A DNA stretch of 64,000 bases from Pseudomonadales bacterium (GCA_024234435.1 JACKOF010000001.1:62001-126000); one strand, 5' to 3'. Shown: positions 8,145-17,231, counted from the stretch's first letter. The notes: a model not told the origin generated them from the sequence alone. A program made the numbers and translations.

Positions 8145-9056
8145 ATGGCACAGAAAGTAGCTTTTGTTGGCTTGGGTAATATGGGAGGAGGAATGGCCAT
8201 AAACCTGGTAAAAGCCGGGTTTGAGGTACATGCTTTTGATTTGTCACCCGCAGCTTTGCAGCATGCAGTAGACGGCGGCTGTCATGCAGCCAGTACTGCC
8301 GTAGAGGCAATTGATGGTGCCGATTTTATTATCACCATGCTGCCAAACGGTCACATTGTTGAAAGTGTGATGATTGATAACGACAAGCTGCTGGACCACG
8401 TGGGAAGTAGTGCGCTGATCATTGACTGTTCAACGGTGGCGCCACAAAATTCTCGCCGCGTCGCTGAAGAAGCCCAAAAGCGCGGGCTGAAGTTTGTTGA
8501 TGCGCCGGTTTCAGGCGGTGTTGCGGCTGCGGCTGCGGGAACCCTGGCTTTTATGTGCGGCGGTCCGGTTGAAGATGTTGAGCAGGCAAAAACTGTTCTG
8601 AGCGCAATGGGTAACAACGTGTTTCGCGCTGGCGACCACGGTGCCGGGTCAGTAGCAAAAATCTGTAACAATATGTTATTGGCCATTCACATGGCTGGTA
8701 CTGCGGAGGCGCTTCAGCTGGGCATTGATAATGGCCTCGATCCGGCTGCACTCAGTGAAATTATGTTGAAAAGCTCGGGTTGCAACTGGTCGCTGGAAAA
8801 ATACAACCCTTGCCCGGGAGTGATGGATGGCGTGCCGTCCAGCAACAACTATCAGGGCGGATTTATGGTCAAGCTGATGCAAAAGGATCTGGGGTTGGCT
8901 CAACAGGCAGCAAGCGGCAGTGGTTCTTACACGCCAATGGGACAGCTGGCTGCAGACCTTTACGCAGAGCACAGTCAGGGCTCGCAGGTGGATGGCCGCA
9001 ATAATGCGGATATCGACTTTGCCAGTATCATGCAGTTGTTTGCCAGCAAGAAATAA
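8145..9056 (+). CDS. mmsB: 3-hydroxyisobutyrate dehydrogenase
   Basis: 303-residue beta-hydroxyacid dehydrogenase. It has the Rossmann motif VGLGNMGGGMAINL at residues 7-20, the substrate motif FVDAPVSGGVAAAAAGTL (about 118-135) and the catalytic Lys in GAGSVAKICNN (about 173). It oxidises 3-hydroxyisobutyrate to methylmalonate semialdehyde with NAD+. It is the last gene of the valine operon; its product is the substrate expected for the aldehyde dehydrogenase at the head of the operon. Confidence 0.93.
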   Translation: MAQKVAFVGLGNMGGGMAINLVKAGFEVHAFDLSPAALQHAVDGGCHAASTAVEAIDGADFIITMLPNGHIVESVMIDNDKLLDHVGSSALIIDCSTVAPQNSRRVAEEAQKRGLKFVDAPVSGGVAAAAAGTLAFMCGGPVEDVEQAKTVLSAMGNNVFRAGDHGAGSVAKICNNMLLAIHMAGTAEALQLGIDNGLDPAALSEIMLKSSGCNWSLEKYNPCPGVMDGVPSSNNYQGGFMVKLMQKDLGLAQQAASGSGSYTPMGQLAADLYAEHSQGSQVDGRNNADIDFASIMQLFASKK

Positions 9057-9079
9057 CGGTTTAATTATTGCAGAATCTG

Positions 9080-9100
9080 CGCCCGGCCTGATGCCGGGCG
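9080..9100 (+). terminator. Hairpin after mmsB
   Basis: A GC-rich inverted repeat with 8-bp arms (CGCCCGGC/GCCGGGCG) and a 5-nt loop lies 23 nt past the mmsB stop. The following bases (TGTAGTTTTC) are only partly T-rich, so it may be a weak terminator or a message-stabilising end. Confidence 0.5.
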
Positions 9101-9260
9101 TGTAGTTTTCACGACCGTTCCATCAATGCCTGGTTGTTAAAGATTGGTGGCGAATTGCTGATCATATTTTCGCCAGTAGGCATGGAGACTGCTCTGCTGT
9201 TCGTGTAGAATTCGCGCTTCATTTTCACCTAACATCCACCACTCAGTCAGATTTGAAATC

Positions 9261-10520
9261 ATGTTTGATAAAGACTTAACTATCGCAGCGTTTGATCCCG
9301 AAGTATGGCGGGCCATACAGCAGGAAGAGACCCGTCAGGAAGAGCATATTGAGCTTATTGCCTCCGAGAATTACACCAGCCCGATGGTGATGGCGGCGCA
9401 AGGTACCAAGTTGACCAACAAGTATGCAGAAGGGTATCCACACAAGCGTTATTACGGCGGTTGTGAATTTGTGGATAAAACGGAAGAGCTGGCGATTGAG
9501 CGTGTGAAAGCGTTGTTTGGCGCCAATTTTGCCAATGTGCAACCACACTCGGGTTCTCAGGCGAACAGTGCAGTTTATCAGGCGTTGATGCTGCCAGGCG
9601 AAACGGTGTTGGGTATGAGTCTGGATGCAGGTGGTCACCTGACTCATGGCGCGAAACCCAATTTTTCCGGCAAAATCTATCGTGCTGTTCAATACGGTGT
9701 TAATACTGATACCGGTTTGATTGATTACAGTGAAGTTGAGTCTCTGGCTCTTGAACACAAGCCGAAGATGATTGTCGCCGGATTTTCTGCATATTCTCAG
9801 GTTATCGACTGGGGCCGGTTCCGCGAGATAGCGGATAAAGTGGGTGCCTATTTAATGGTTGATATGGCGCATGTGGCAGGCCTGATCGCGGCGGGCGTGT
9901 ACCCTAATCCTGTGCCATTTGCGGATGTTGTGACATCGACTACTCACAAAACCCTGCGTGGCCCGCGTGGTGGCCTGATCGTTTGCAATGACGAAGAGAT
10001 TGCCAAAAAAATCAATTCAGCTGTTTTTCCGGGTGGCCAGGGTGGCCCTTTGTGTCATGTGATTGCAGCCAAAGCCGTTGCCTTTAAAGAAGCCATGAGC
10101 GATGAGTTCAAAGTCTATCAGCAGCGGGTAATAGAAAATGCCAAGGCGATGGCGTCAACATTTGTTGAGCGCGGACTTGATATTGTTTCCGGCGGTACGG
10201 AAAACCATTTGATGCTCGTTAATCTGATTGGCAAGGAATATACCGGCAAAGATGCTGATGCCGCTCTGGGGGAGGCTTATATCACGGTGAATAAAAATGC
10301 GGTGCCGAATGATCCTCGTTCGCCATTTGTCACCTCCGGATTAAGAGTTGGAACTCCGGCCATCACGACACGTGGTTTTGGGGTTGCTGAAACCGTACAG
10401 CTGACGCACTGGATTTGCGATGTGCTTGATAGCTTGGAAAACGGAACATCTGGAACAGTTATTCCTGATGTGAAAGCGAAAGTGCTGGAGATCTGTGCCC
10501 GATTCCCGGTTTATGCCTGA
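9261..10520 (+). CDS. glyA: Serine hydroxymethyltransferase
   Basis: 419 residues, full family length. PLP enzyme interconverting serine and glycine with tetrahydrofolate, the main source of one-carbon units. Recognisable blocks are HIELIASENYTSPMVM, NKYAEGYPHKRYYGG, NVQPHSGSQANSAVY, DMAHVAGLIAAGVYPNP and the PLP-lysine motif STTHKTLRGPRGG (Lys about 231). It sits alone with its own terminator, followed by nrdR. The 204 nt upstream hold the mmsB hairpin and probably a promoter; I see no glycine riboswitch there. Confidence 0.97.
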   Translation: MFDKDLTIAAFDPEVWRAIQQEETRQEEHIELIASENYTSPMVMAAQGTKLTNKYAEGYPHKRYYGGCEFVDKTEELAIERVKALFGANFANVQPHSGSQANSAVYQALMLPGETVLGMSLDAGGHLTHGAKPNFSGKIYRAVQYGVNTDTGLIDYSEVESLALEHKPKMIVAGFSAYSQVIDWGRFREIADKVGAYLMVDMAHVAGLIAAGVYPNPVPFADVVTSTTHKTLRGPRGGLIVCNDEEIAKKINSAVFPGGQGGPLCHVIAAKAVAFKEAMSDEFKVYQQRVIENAKAMASTFVERGLDIVSGGTENHLMLVNLIGKEYTGKDADAALGEAYITVNKNAVPNDPRSPFVTSGLRVGTPAITTRGFGVAETVQLTHWICDVLDSLENGTSGTVIPDVKAKVLEICARFPVYA

Positions 10521-10555
10521 TCGGCAGTGACGGGTTTATTGAGGAATACTTCCAG

Positions 10556-10580
10556 AGCCCCGCCCAGGCGGGGCTTTTTA
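10556..10580 (+). terminator. Rho-independent terminator of glyA
   Basis: Inverted repeat AGCCCCGCC/GGCGGGGCT (10556-10564 and 10567-10575) followed by TTTTTATT, 35 nt past the glyA stop: a strong intrinsic terminator. The remaining bases up to 10681 probably carry the nrdR promoter (TAATATA near 10641-10647). Confidence 0.85.
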
Positions 10581-10681
10581 TTAAGCCGTGGCATCTTTAA
10601 TGCGCTCAGTGGGTGTGCGGGGAGTGCGGCCAAAATATGGTAATATACGCGTCCTGTTTTTGATGCCCCCAGGGGTTGAGC

Positions 10682-11155
10682 ATGCATTGTCCTTTTTGTA
10701 GCACAGATGATACCAAGGTGATTGACTCACGACTGGTTGCTGAGGGTGGTCAGGTGCGTCGCCGTCGGGAATGCCTTTCCTGTAAGGAACGCTTTACTAC
10801 CTACGAAATGGCTGAACTGTTAATGCCTCGGGTGATTAAAAGTGATGGCACCCGCGAGCCATTCGATGAAGCAAAAATGCGTGCTGGGTTGCAACGTGCG
10901 CTGGAAAAACGCCCGGTGAGCGTGGAAGAAGTGGAAGCCGCCATTACCCAGATTAAGCATTTCCTGCAAGCGACGGGAGAACGCGAGATTCCTTCCCGGT
11001 TGCTGGGTGAAGAGGTAATGAAAAGGTTGCGTGAGCTGGACGAAGTTGCCTATGTCCGGTTTGCTTCGGTATACCGCAGCTTTCAGGATATCAGTGAGTT
11101 TCGTGCTGAGCTGGACAAGCTCGAAAGCACGCCTGCGGCCGCCAAGAACACCTGA
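10682..11155 (+). CDS. nrdR: Transcriptional repressor NrdR
   Basis: 157 residues beginning MHCPFC, with the zinc ribbon made by Cys3, Cys6, Cys31 and Cys34 (CLSCKERF) and the ATP-cone domain from about residue 49 onward. NrdR senses ATP/dATP and represses ribonucleotide reductase genes. ATG 10682 is taken because AGGGG lies 6 nt upstream and the zinc ribbon must start at the N-terminus; the in-frame TTG at 10676 is unlikely. It precedes ribD by 3 nt, the usual nrdR-rib arrangement of gammaproteobacteria. Confidence 0.96.
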   Translation: MHCPFCSTDDTKVIDSRLVAEGGQVRRRRECLSCKERFTTYEMAELLMPRVIKSDGTREPFDEAKMRAGLQRALEKRPVSVEEVEAAITQIKHFLQATGEREIPSRLLGEEVMKRLRELDEVAYVRFASVYRSFQDISEFRAELDKLESTPAAAKNT

Positions 11156-11158
11156 ATA

Positions 11159-12256
11159 ATGCTGACTGCTTTTGACAATCGGATGATGTCTCATGCTTTG
11201 AGGCTCGCTGCGAAAGGGCGTTATACCGCGCGGCCTAACCCCTGTGTGGGTTGTGTGGTAGTCAAAGGCGCCGATATTGTCGGTGAAGGTTGGCACCGAA
11301 AGGCCGGTGGACCCCATGCTGAAGTTAATGCTTTGCATGCAGCGGGAGATCGAGCCTCAGGTAGTACGGTATATGTCACACTGGAGCCATGCAGTCATTA
11401 TGGCCGCACGCCGCCCTGCGCTGACGCGTTGATTAGTGCAGGTGTGCTGCGCGTAGTCTACGCTATGGAAGACCCTAATCCGCGGGTATCGGGTGCCGGG
11501 CTGGAGAAACTGCGCAGTGCTGGTATTGAAGTAGTGGGGCCTTTGCAGGAGGAGCAGGCGGAATCCCTGAATAAAGGATTTGTGAAGCGTCAGCGTCGCG
11601 GGCTACCCTGGGTGACGGTGAAATTGGCCATGAGTCTGGATGGCCGTACAGCAATGGCGAGCGGCGAAAGCCAGTGGATAACCGGGTCAGATGCCCGGCG
11701 TGATGTACAAAGACTCAGAGCCCGCCATGCAGCAATCATCACCGGTGTTGGCTCAGTGCTGCAGGATAACCCCGCCATGACGGTTCGGGCTGACGAACTG
11801 GGCCTGGAACGAATACTGGCTGATGAGCTTGTGCAGCGGCAACCGCTGAGGGTGTTAGTTGATAGTCGACTGAGAACACCCGCATCGGCAAGAATATTCG
11901 CCCAACCCGGTTCAGTGCTCATGGCGAGTGCCGCAGAAGGTGTGCGGGAAAATGCTGAAGTGATTTGTTTGCCAAGAGACGGACGCGTTGACTTGGAAGC
12001 GCTGCTGAAAGAGCTGGCAATGCGGGACTGTAACGATGTCCTGGTTGAGGCAGGTGCAGGGTTGGCGGGTGCGTTTATGGAGGCTGGACTGGTTGATGAA
12101 TTGGTGGTCTACATGGCGGCAAAGCTGTTGGGAAGCCACGGCCGACCATTGCTTGAATTGCCCTTTCAGGAAATGGCCCAGCAAGTGCCTTTGATCATTA
12201 CGGATTTACGGGCTGTCGGTGACGATTGGCGGATAACAGCTGCGTTGCAGCGTTGA
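11159..12256 (+). CDS. ribD: Bifunctional riboflavin deaminase/reductase
   Basis: 365 residues with two domains. Residues 1-145 are the cytidine-deaminase-like part, with the zinc site PHAEVNAL and TLEPCSHYGRTPPCADAL. From about 148 the dihydrofolate-reductase-like part begins (WVTVKLAMSLDGRTA, ITGSDARRDVQRLRARHAAIITG). It carries out the deamination and the following side-chain reduction in riboflavin synthesis. It is the first gene of the riboflavin run, which continues with ribC, ribBA and ribH. Confidence 0.96.
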   Translation: MLTAFDNRMMSHALRLAAKGRYTARPNPCVGCVVVKGADIVGEGWHRKAGGPHAEVNALHAAGDRASGSTVYVTLEPCSHYGRTPPCADALISAGVLRVVYAMEDPNPRVSGAGLEKLRSAGIEVVGPLQEEQAESLNKGFVKRQRRGLPWVTVKLAMSLDGRTAMASGESQWITGSDARRDVQRLRARHAAIITGVGSVLQDNPAMTVRADELGLERILADELVQRQPLRVLVDSRLRTPASARIFAQPGSVLMASAAEGVRENAEVICLPRDGRVDLEALLKELAMRDCNDVLVEAGAGLAGAFMEAGLVDELVVYMAAKLLGSHGRPLLELPFQEMAQQVPLIITDLRAVGDDWRITAALQR

Positions 12257-12270
12257 GATTGAGGTTTTGC

Positions 12271-12879
12271 ATGTTTACCGGAATTATTGAAGCTGTTGGT
12301 GAAGTGGCTGCCTGTGAAACGCGTGAGGGTGACGTGCGGTTGCGGATCAAAGCTGATCAACTGGATCTGGCGGACATTTCGTTGGGTGATAGCATTGCCA
12401 CCAGCGGCGTTTGTCTGACAGTGGTTGAATTGCCAGGTGATGGCTACGTTGCAGATGTCTCTGTTGAGAGTCTTGCTCTGACCACTATTGGCGAGTGGCG
12501 TGTTGGCACCAGAGTAAATCTGGAAAAAGCAATGGCGGCTACTGCTCGTTTTGGTGGTCATATGGTATCGGGGCATGTAGATGGGGTAGGTGAAGTGGTA
12601 AGCCGCCACCCGGAAGCTCGATCTGAACGCTTCAGGCTGCGAGCCCCGGATCATCTGGCCAGGTATATTGCCCATAAAGGCTCGATTACGGTCGATGGCA
12701 CCAGTCTGACAGTCAACAGGGTTGAAGGTGCTGAATTCGAGTTAAATATTGTTCCTCACACGTTGGAAAACACCGTAATGGGAACGTATCAGTCGGGCAG
12801 CAAAGTGAATCTTGAAGTGGATTTGGTTGCCAGGTACCTGGAGCGGTTGCTTCAGGGGGACGCCGCAGCCAACGTCTGA
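12271..12879 (+). CDS. ribC: Riboflavin synthase, alpha chain
   Basis: 202 residues starting MFTGIIEAVGEV, the standard N-terminus of riboflavin synthase (ribC in E. coli usage, called ribE elsewhere). The protein is two similar lumazine-binding barrels in tandem. Matching blocks are SIATSGVCLTVVE in the first half and SITVDGTSLTVNRVE in the second, with GHMVSGHVDGVGEV between them. It dismutates two 6,7-dimethyl-8-ribityllumazine molecules to riboflavin. The ATG at 12271 is chosen on homology; in-frame codons upstream overlap ribD. Confidence 0.96.
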   Translation: MFTGIIEAVGEVAACETREGDVRLRIKADQLDLADISLGDSIATSGVCLTVVELPGDGYVADVSVESLALTTIGEWRVGTRVNLEKAMAATARFGGHMVSGHVDGVGEVVSRHPEARSERFRLRAPDHLARYIAHKGSITVDGTSLTVNRVEGAEFELNIVPHTLENTVMGTYQSGSKVNLEVDLVARYLERLLQGDAAANV

Positions 12880-12913
12880 AAGTAATTGTGGAAAACAATC
12901 ATTAAGAGAAGTT

Positions 12914-14023
12914 ATGCAACTGAATACCGTTGAAGAGTTAATCGAGGACATTCGGCAGGGCCGGATGGTGATTCTGATGGACGATGAGGATCGCGAAAAT
13001 GAAGGCGATCTGGTGATGCCCGCGGAAATGGTGCGTCCGGAAGATATCAATTTTATGGCGACCCATGCCAGAGGATTGATCTGCCTAACGCTTACCGAAG
13101 AGCGCTGCAAGCGGTTGAACCTGCCATTGATGGTGGATGATAATGCAGCGAGCCACGGCACCAACTTCACGGTTTCCATCGAGGCTGCGCAAGGTGTGAC
13201 AACAGGGATTTCTGCGGCAGACCGGGCCAGAACCATCCAGTCTGCTGTGGCGAGAAATGCACAGCCAAGTGATATTGTGCAACCCGGCCATATCTTTCCG
13301 CTTAAGGCGCAATCCGGTGGTGTGTTATGCCGTGCCGGGCATACTGAGGCCGGATGTGATTTATCTCGCATGGCAGGGTTTGAGGCGGCATCGGTAATCG
13401 TCGAAATCATGAATGATGATGGCACTATGGCGCGCCGTGAAGATCTGGAAGCCTTTGCGAAAAAGCACCAGCTGAAGATTGGCACGATCGCAGACCTGAT
13501 TCACTACCGTGTTCTTCACGAAAAGACCGTGGAGTGTATCACTGAGCGTGAAGTGAGTACTCGCTACGGCGAATTCACCCTTAAAACCTATCTCGACAAT
13601 ATCCGGCAGGAAAAGCACTTTGTGCTTTCCCAGGGCGATATTGCCAATGGTGAGCCGGTGCTGGTTCGGGTGCATCTCTCCAATAGCGCCAGGGATGTAC
13701 TGGCTCTGGAGAGTGAAGAGGGCTACAAGAGCTGGACCATGCACAAGGCTTTGAGAACCGTAGCCAATGAAGGCCGCGGTGTTGTGGTGCTCATCTTTTC
13801 GCCGGAAACGGCAAACGATGTCGAGCACGAGATAGAAGCATTTCTTGGCGGCTTGCAAAGAGCGCCGAGCGCGGCTGAACAGGTATATCAACAGATTGGT
13901 ACGGGTTCCCAAATACTCCGGGATCTGGGTGTAACCAAAATGCGCTTGATGAGTGCGCCCTTTAAATTTAGTGCCATTTCCGGTTTTGATCTGGAAGTGG
14001 TTGAGTATATTGCCTGTGATTGA
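12914..14023 (+). CDS. ribBA: 3,4-dihydroxy-2-butanone 4-phosphate synthase with degenerate GTP cyclohydrolase II domain
   Basis: 369 residues. The N-terminal 205 residues are an intact RibB domain (MDDEDRENEGDLV, RAGHTEAGCDLSRMAGF), making the four-carbon unit of riboflavin from ribulose 5-phosphate. The C-terminal half is aligned with RibA but has lost the zinc Cys cluster: where active RibA has CLTGDALGSLRCDCGSQL, this reads VHLSNSARDVLALE. GTP cyclohydrolase II activity is therefore not expected, which fits the separate intact ribA at 17232. Only 34 nt separate it from ribC, too little for an FMN riboswitch. Confidence 0.94.
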   Translation: MQLNTVEELIEDIRQGRMVILMDDEDRENEGDLVMPAEMVRPEDINFMATHARGLICLTLTEERCKRLNLPLMVDDNAASHGTNFTVSIEAAQGVTTGISAADRARTIQSAVARNAQPSDIVQPGHIFPLKAQSGGVLCRAGHTEAGCDLSRMAGFEAASVIVEIMNDDGTMARREDLEAFAKKHQLKIGTIADLIHYRVLHEKTVECITEREVSTRYGEFTLKTYLDNIRQEKHFVLSQGDIANGEPVLVRVHLSNSARDVLALESEEGYKSWTMHKALRTVANEGRGVVVLIFSPETANDVEHEIEAFLGGLQRAPSAAEQVYQQIGTGSQILRDLGVTKMRLMSAPFKFSAISGFDLEVVEYIACD

Positions 14024-14050
14024 CAGGCGAATAGTAACTGGTACTGAAAA

Positions 14051-14533
14051 ATGAGTGAATTTCGACCTGTGGAAGGCAGTTTTGATGCCGGTGACGCCCG
14101 CTTTGCGATTGTGGTGGCTCGCTGGAATGGGGAGATTACGGAAGGGCTGTTGCGAGGTGCGTTGCGAGCTTTGGTTCGGCATGGCGTGCCTGAGAAGGCA
14201 GTGACAGTTGTGCGAGTGCCTGGCGCATTCGAGCTTCCGTCAGCCGCAAAGAAAATAACGGAAACCGGAAAATTCTCGGCAGTGATTTGCTTAGGTTGTG
14301 TTATCCGTGGCGGCACGCCACATTTTGAATATGTCTGTGGTGAATGTGCCCGCGGCATTGGTGAAGTGGCATTGCAAACGGGTCTGCCCGTTGCCTTTGG
14401 AGTTTTGACAACAGAAGACTTGCAACAGGCGTTGGACCGTTCTGGCGATAATGAAGAAAACAAGGGTGAGGAAGCGGCGTTGACGGTTCTTGAAATGGTT
14501 AATCTGTATTGTCAGATACCGGAACTGATCTAG
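14051..14533 (+). CDS. ribH: 6,7-dimethyl-8-ribityllumazine synthase
   Basis: 160 residues with the lumazine synthase signatures FAIVVARWNGEITEGLL (about 18-34), VVRVPGAFELPSAAKKI (about 57-73), CLGCVIRGGTPHFEYV with the catalytic His, and PVAFGVLTTEDLQQALDR. It joins the RibB product with the ribityl-aminouracil to give the substrate of riboflavin synthase. Nine nt separate it from nusB, so the two are probably one transcript. Confidence 0.96.
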   Translation: MSEFRPVEGSFDAGDARFAIVVARWNGEITEGLLRGALRALVRHGVPEKAVTVVRVPGAFELPSAAKKITETGKFSAVICLGCVIRGGTPHFEYVCGECARGIGEVALQTGLPVAFGVLTTEDLQQALDRSGDNEENKGEEAALTVLEMVNLYCQIPELI

Positions 14534-14542
14534 GAGTATAGC

Positions 14543-14980
14543 GTGTCATTACCCTCACAGCGTCGACGAGCTCGCCACTTACTGGTTCAGGCTCTTTATC
14601 AATGGCAGCTATCGGGTTCGAGTGTCATTGCCATTGAAGCCGAATTTTATACTGATAACGACATGTCAAAAGTGGATACGGAATATTTTGGCGAACTGTT
14701 GCACGGCATTCCCAAAAAGCTGGGTGACATTGATGGTGCCTATAGCTGTCACCTGGACAGGGATGCTGATGATCTGGATCCTGTATCCACAGCGCTCTTG
14801 CGGATAGGTTGCTATGAATTACTCTACCGGGTGGATGTGCCTTATAAAGTAGTGATCAATGAAGCGGTCAATCTGGCTAAAAAGTTTGGTCCTACGGACA
14901 CTTATAAATATATCAATGGTATTTTGGACAAGGTTGCAACCAGCAGCCGAGCGGTAGAAATTAAGGCTGCCAGAGCTTAG
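14543..14980 (+). CDS. nusB: Transcription antitermination factor NusB
   Basis: 145 residues, all-helical NusB type: RRRARHLLVQALYQWQLS at the N-terminus, DPVSTALLRIGCYELLYR, PYKVVINEAVNLAKKFG and YKYINGILDKVA. NusB binds boxA RNA with NusE/S10 during rRNA antitermination. The GTG at 14543 has TAGGAG 6-7 nt upstream. It follows ribH as in most gammaproteobacteria. Confidence 0.96.
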   Translation: MSLPSQRRRARHLLVQALYQWQLSGSSVIAIEAEFYTDNDMSKVDTEYFGELLHGIPKKLGDIDGAYSCHLDRDADDLDPVSTALLRIGCYELLYRVDVPYKVVINEAVNLAKKFGPTDTYKYINGILDKVATSSRAVEIKAARA

Positions 14981-15004
14981 CTTCGCAGCTGAACGATTAT
15001 ACTC

Positions 15005-15967
15005 ATGAACGAATTCTCCCTTATCGAGCGTTACTTTTCAGGAGCTCAACACGGTGAGTCCGTGGTTGCCGGTGTCGGAGATGACGGTGCAATTCTCCAG
15101 GTAGGAACCGATAAGCAACTTGTTACCAGTATTGATACTCTGGTTTCAGGGGTGCACTTTCCCCAGGATGCCGCACCAAATGATATTGCCCGGCGGGCAT
15201 TAAGAACCAACTTGAGTGATCTTGCTGCGATGGGAGCCAGCCCTTTGGGGTTTACCCTCGCGCTTACCATCCCCGGTGTTAAAGAGGATTGGCTGGCACC
15301 ATTCAGTTCAGCTTTGCTGGAAGATGCCGCGACTTTTTCCTGCCCTTTGGTAGGGGGGGATACCACGGCCGGCCTGCTGACCATCAGCATTGCTGTTTTC
15401 GGAGCGGTCCCTGCCGGGCAGGCGCTAATGCGTTCGGGGGCAAAGCCGGGAGACCATATTTACGTAACGGGAACGCTGGGTGATGCGGCCGCTGCGCTGT
15501 CACTCATCAAGCATCTTAATGTTGATCTGCAGAGAATAAGTGAGTACTTGCTATCGCGTTTTTATCAACCTATTCCAAGGTTGCAGGAAGGAGTGAGGTT
15601 GCGCGGTATCGCCTCTTCTGCTCTGGATGTATCCGACGGCTTGTTGGCTGACCTAGGTCATATTACATGTCAGAGTGGTGTAGGGGCTGAAATATTCTTG
15701 CACAAACTGCCATTGTCAGCAGCACTGAAGTCGATTATTCGTGAGGATGCGCAAGTGATTCAATGGGCATTGACCGGTGGAGATGACTACGAGCTTTGTT
15801 TTACTGTGCCCGAAAAGCAGGTGGATATCGTTGAAGCCATGATCTCTTTGGGTGAGTTGGAGGCCTCTGCTATTGGACACATTGTTGAAGGTGATTCGGT
15901 TGTTTGTATCGGTCGACAGGGAGAGGTGTTGAATTGCGACGTAGGAGGCTATCAGCATTTTTGCTGA
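15005..15967 (+). CDS. thiL: Thiamine-monophosphate kinase
   Basis: 320 residues of the PurM/ThiL fold: VAGVGDDGAIL, TSIDTLVSGVHFP, DIARRALRTNLSDLAAMGASP, LVGGDTT and LDVSDGLLADLGHI. It phosphorylates thiamine monophosphate to thiamine diphosphate using ATP, with magnesium bound by the aspartates. Located between nusB and pgpA, the expected neighbours. Confidence 0.96.
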   Translation: MNEFSLIERYFSGAQHGESVVAGVGDDGAILQVGTDKQLVTSIDTLVSGVHFPQDAAPNDIARRALRTNLSDLAAMGASPLGFTLALTIPGVKEDWLAPFSSALLEDAATFSCPLVGGDTTAGLLTISIAVFGAVPAGQALMRSGAKPGDHIYVTGTLGDAAAALSLIKHLNVDLQRISEYLLSRFYQPIPRLQEGVRLRGIASSALDVSDGLLADLGHITCQSGVGAEIFLHKLPLSAALKSIIREDAQVIQWALTGGDDYELCFTVPEKQVDIVEAMISLGELEASAIGHIVEGDSVVCIGRQGEVLNCDVGGYQHFC

Positions 15968-15994
15968 GTGTGATTTTATGATTCAGGAGTATTT

Positions 15995-16468
15995 GTGAAC
16001 CCCGGTTTTTCTCAACTGTTGCGTAATCCGGTGCAATTACTGGCATTCGGGTTTGGCAGCGGGTTGTCACCAAAAGCGCCCGGTACAGCGGGTACGATGG
16101 TGGGTATCCTGTTTTTACCTCTGCTCACACAGCTCTCGTTGTTGGAATACCTGGGTGTTGTACTGCTGATGGCTTTGCTGGGAATTTATCTCTGTGGTAA
16201 AACGGCAAAGTTATTGGGGGTGCACGATCACAGCGGAATTGTCTGGGATGAAATGGTGGGGCTCTGGTTGTCAATGACGGCCATCCCCTTTAGCTGGTCC
16301 TGGGTGCTGGCTGCATTCCTGCTGTTCCGGTTATTTGATATTTGGAAACCTTGGCCAATCGGTTACCTTGATAAACATGTACATGGAGGTGTGGGCATTA
16401 TGCTGGATGATATCGTGGCGGGCTTTATGGCCTGGTTAATCCTTTTTTCGGTAGCAAAATGGTGGTGA
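15995..16468 (+). CDS. pgpA: Phosphatidylglycerophosphatase A
   Basis: 157 residues with several membrane segments and the PgpA signatures GFGSGLSPKAPGTAGT, DHSGIVWDEMVGLWL, FRLFDIWKPWPIGYLD and GVGIMLDDIVAG. It dephosphorylates phosphatidylglycerophosphate in the inner membrane. The GTG at 15995 follows AGGAG by 5 nt. Its end overlaps the next gene by 10 nt. Confidence 0.94.
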   Translation: MNPGFSQLLRNPVQLLAFGFGSGLSPKAPGTAGTMVGILFLPLLTQLSLLEYLGVVLLMALLGIYLCGKTAKLLGVHDHSGIVWDEMVGLWLSMTAIPFSWSWVLAAFLLFRLFDIWKPWPIGYLDKHVHGGVGIMLDDIVAGFMAWLILFSVAKWW

Positions 16469-17133
16469 TGATGAAGCCCGTTTTGCTTAACAGCTTTTTG
16501 AGGATGATGGCATTATTGGTTCCACTTAGTGTATCCGGCACGGTATGTTCCGCACCCGAATTACGAGTCGACGGCCTGTTTAACGGACGTGCACTGATAA
16601 CTATCGATGGTGAATCGATATTATTGAAGGCGGGAGAGGCAGGACATCAAGGTGTTAAGCTGATAAGCAGTGACAGCAAGCAGGCGGTGCTGGAAGTGAA
16701 TGGAAAAAAGCTCTCGCTAGGTGTTTCTGAACATATCGCTGCCAGCTATTCAGAAGCTCAATTGGCAGAGGTTAGTTTGCTGAGTGGTCATAATGGCCAT
16801 TATTACGTCGATGGTTTTGTTAATGGCCGACCAGTGAATTTCCTCGTTGATACGGGAGCCAGTGTTGTTGCCATGAATATGCATGTGGCCAAGAGGCTGG
16901 GTATAAATTATCGCAACGGGGCAGAAGTGATGATGCGCACTGCCAGCGGGCTTGCCAAAGCTTATGAGGTCAGCCTCGACAAATTGACAATAGGTAGTAT
17001 CACCCAATATAAAGTCAGAGGTGTTGTCCATATCGGAGACTTCCCTGACATTACCTTATTGGGGAACAGCTTCCTTAGCAACGTTGAAATGTCAGAAGAG
17101 CAGGGTGTGATGATTCTGCGCCAGAAGTATTAA
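16459..17133 (+). CDS. Retropepsin-like aspartic protease, periplasmic or membrane-anchored
   Basis: 224 residues. A hydrophobic segment at about 8-30 looks like a signal or membrane anchor. The C-terminal half (about 110-222) is a single retropepsin-like domain with the catalytic motif FLVDTGASVVAMN and a second conserved strand ending LLGNSFLSNVEM. Such TIGR02281-type proteins are found across proteobacteria; the single DTGA motif implies a homodimer. Start codons at 16459, 16468 and 16471 are all possible, since it overlaps pgpA. Its substrate is unknown. Confidence 0.83.
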   Translation: MVVMMKPVLLNSFLRMMALLVPLSVSGTVCSAPELRVDGLFNGRALITIDGESILLKAGEAGHQGVKLISSDSKQAVLEVNGKKLSLGVSEHIAASYSEAQLAEVSLLSGHNGHYYVDGFVNGRPVNFLVDTGASVVAMNMHVAKRLGINYRNGAEVMMRTASGLAKAYEVSLDKLTIGSITQYKVRGVVHIGDFPDITLLGNSFLSNVEMSEEQGVMILRQKY

Positions 17134-17231
17134 CCGAATGGCTCATGACCGGCTTTACTCACCGGTGTTCCCCGCTACAATACACGCCCCACTCTTGGGG
17201 TATTTGAATTATATGGCTTTCGGAGTTCCTG

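Noticed and set aside
12880..12913. Possible FMN riboswitch before ribBA
   Set aside because: Only 34 nt are available between ribC and ribBA and no riboswitch elements are seen there or before ribD.
13361..14182. A 273-codon minus-strand open frame, and similar ones at 12742-13485 and 55519-56373
   Set aside because: They lie opposite ribBA, ribH and ftsI, which are certain genes, and show no recognisable domain.
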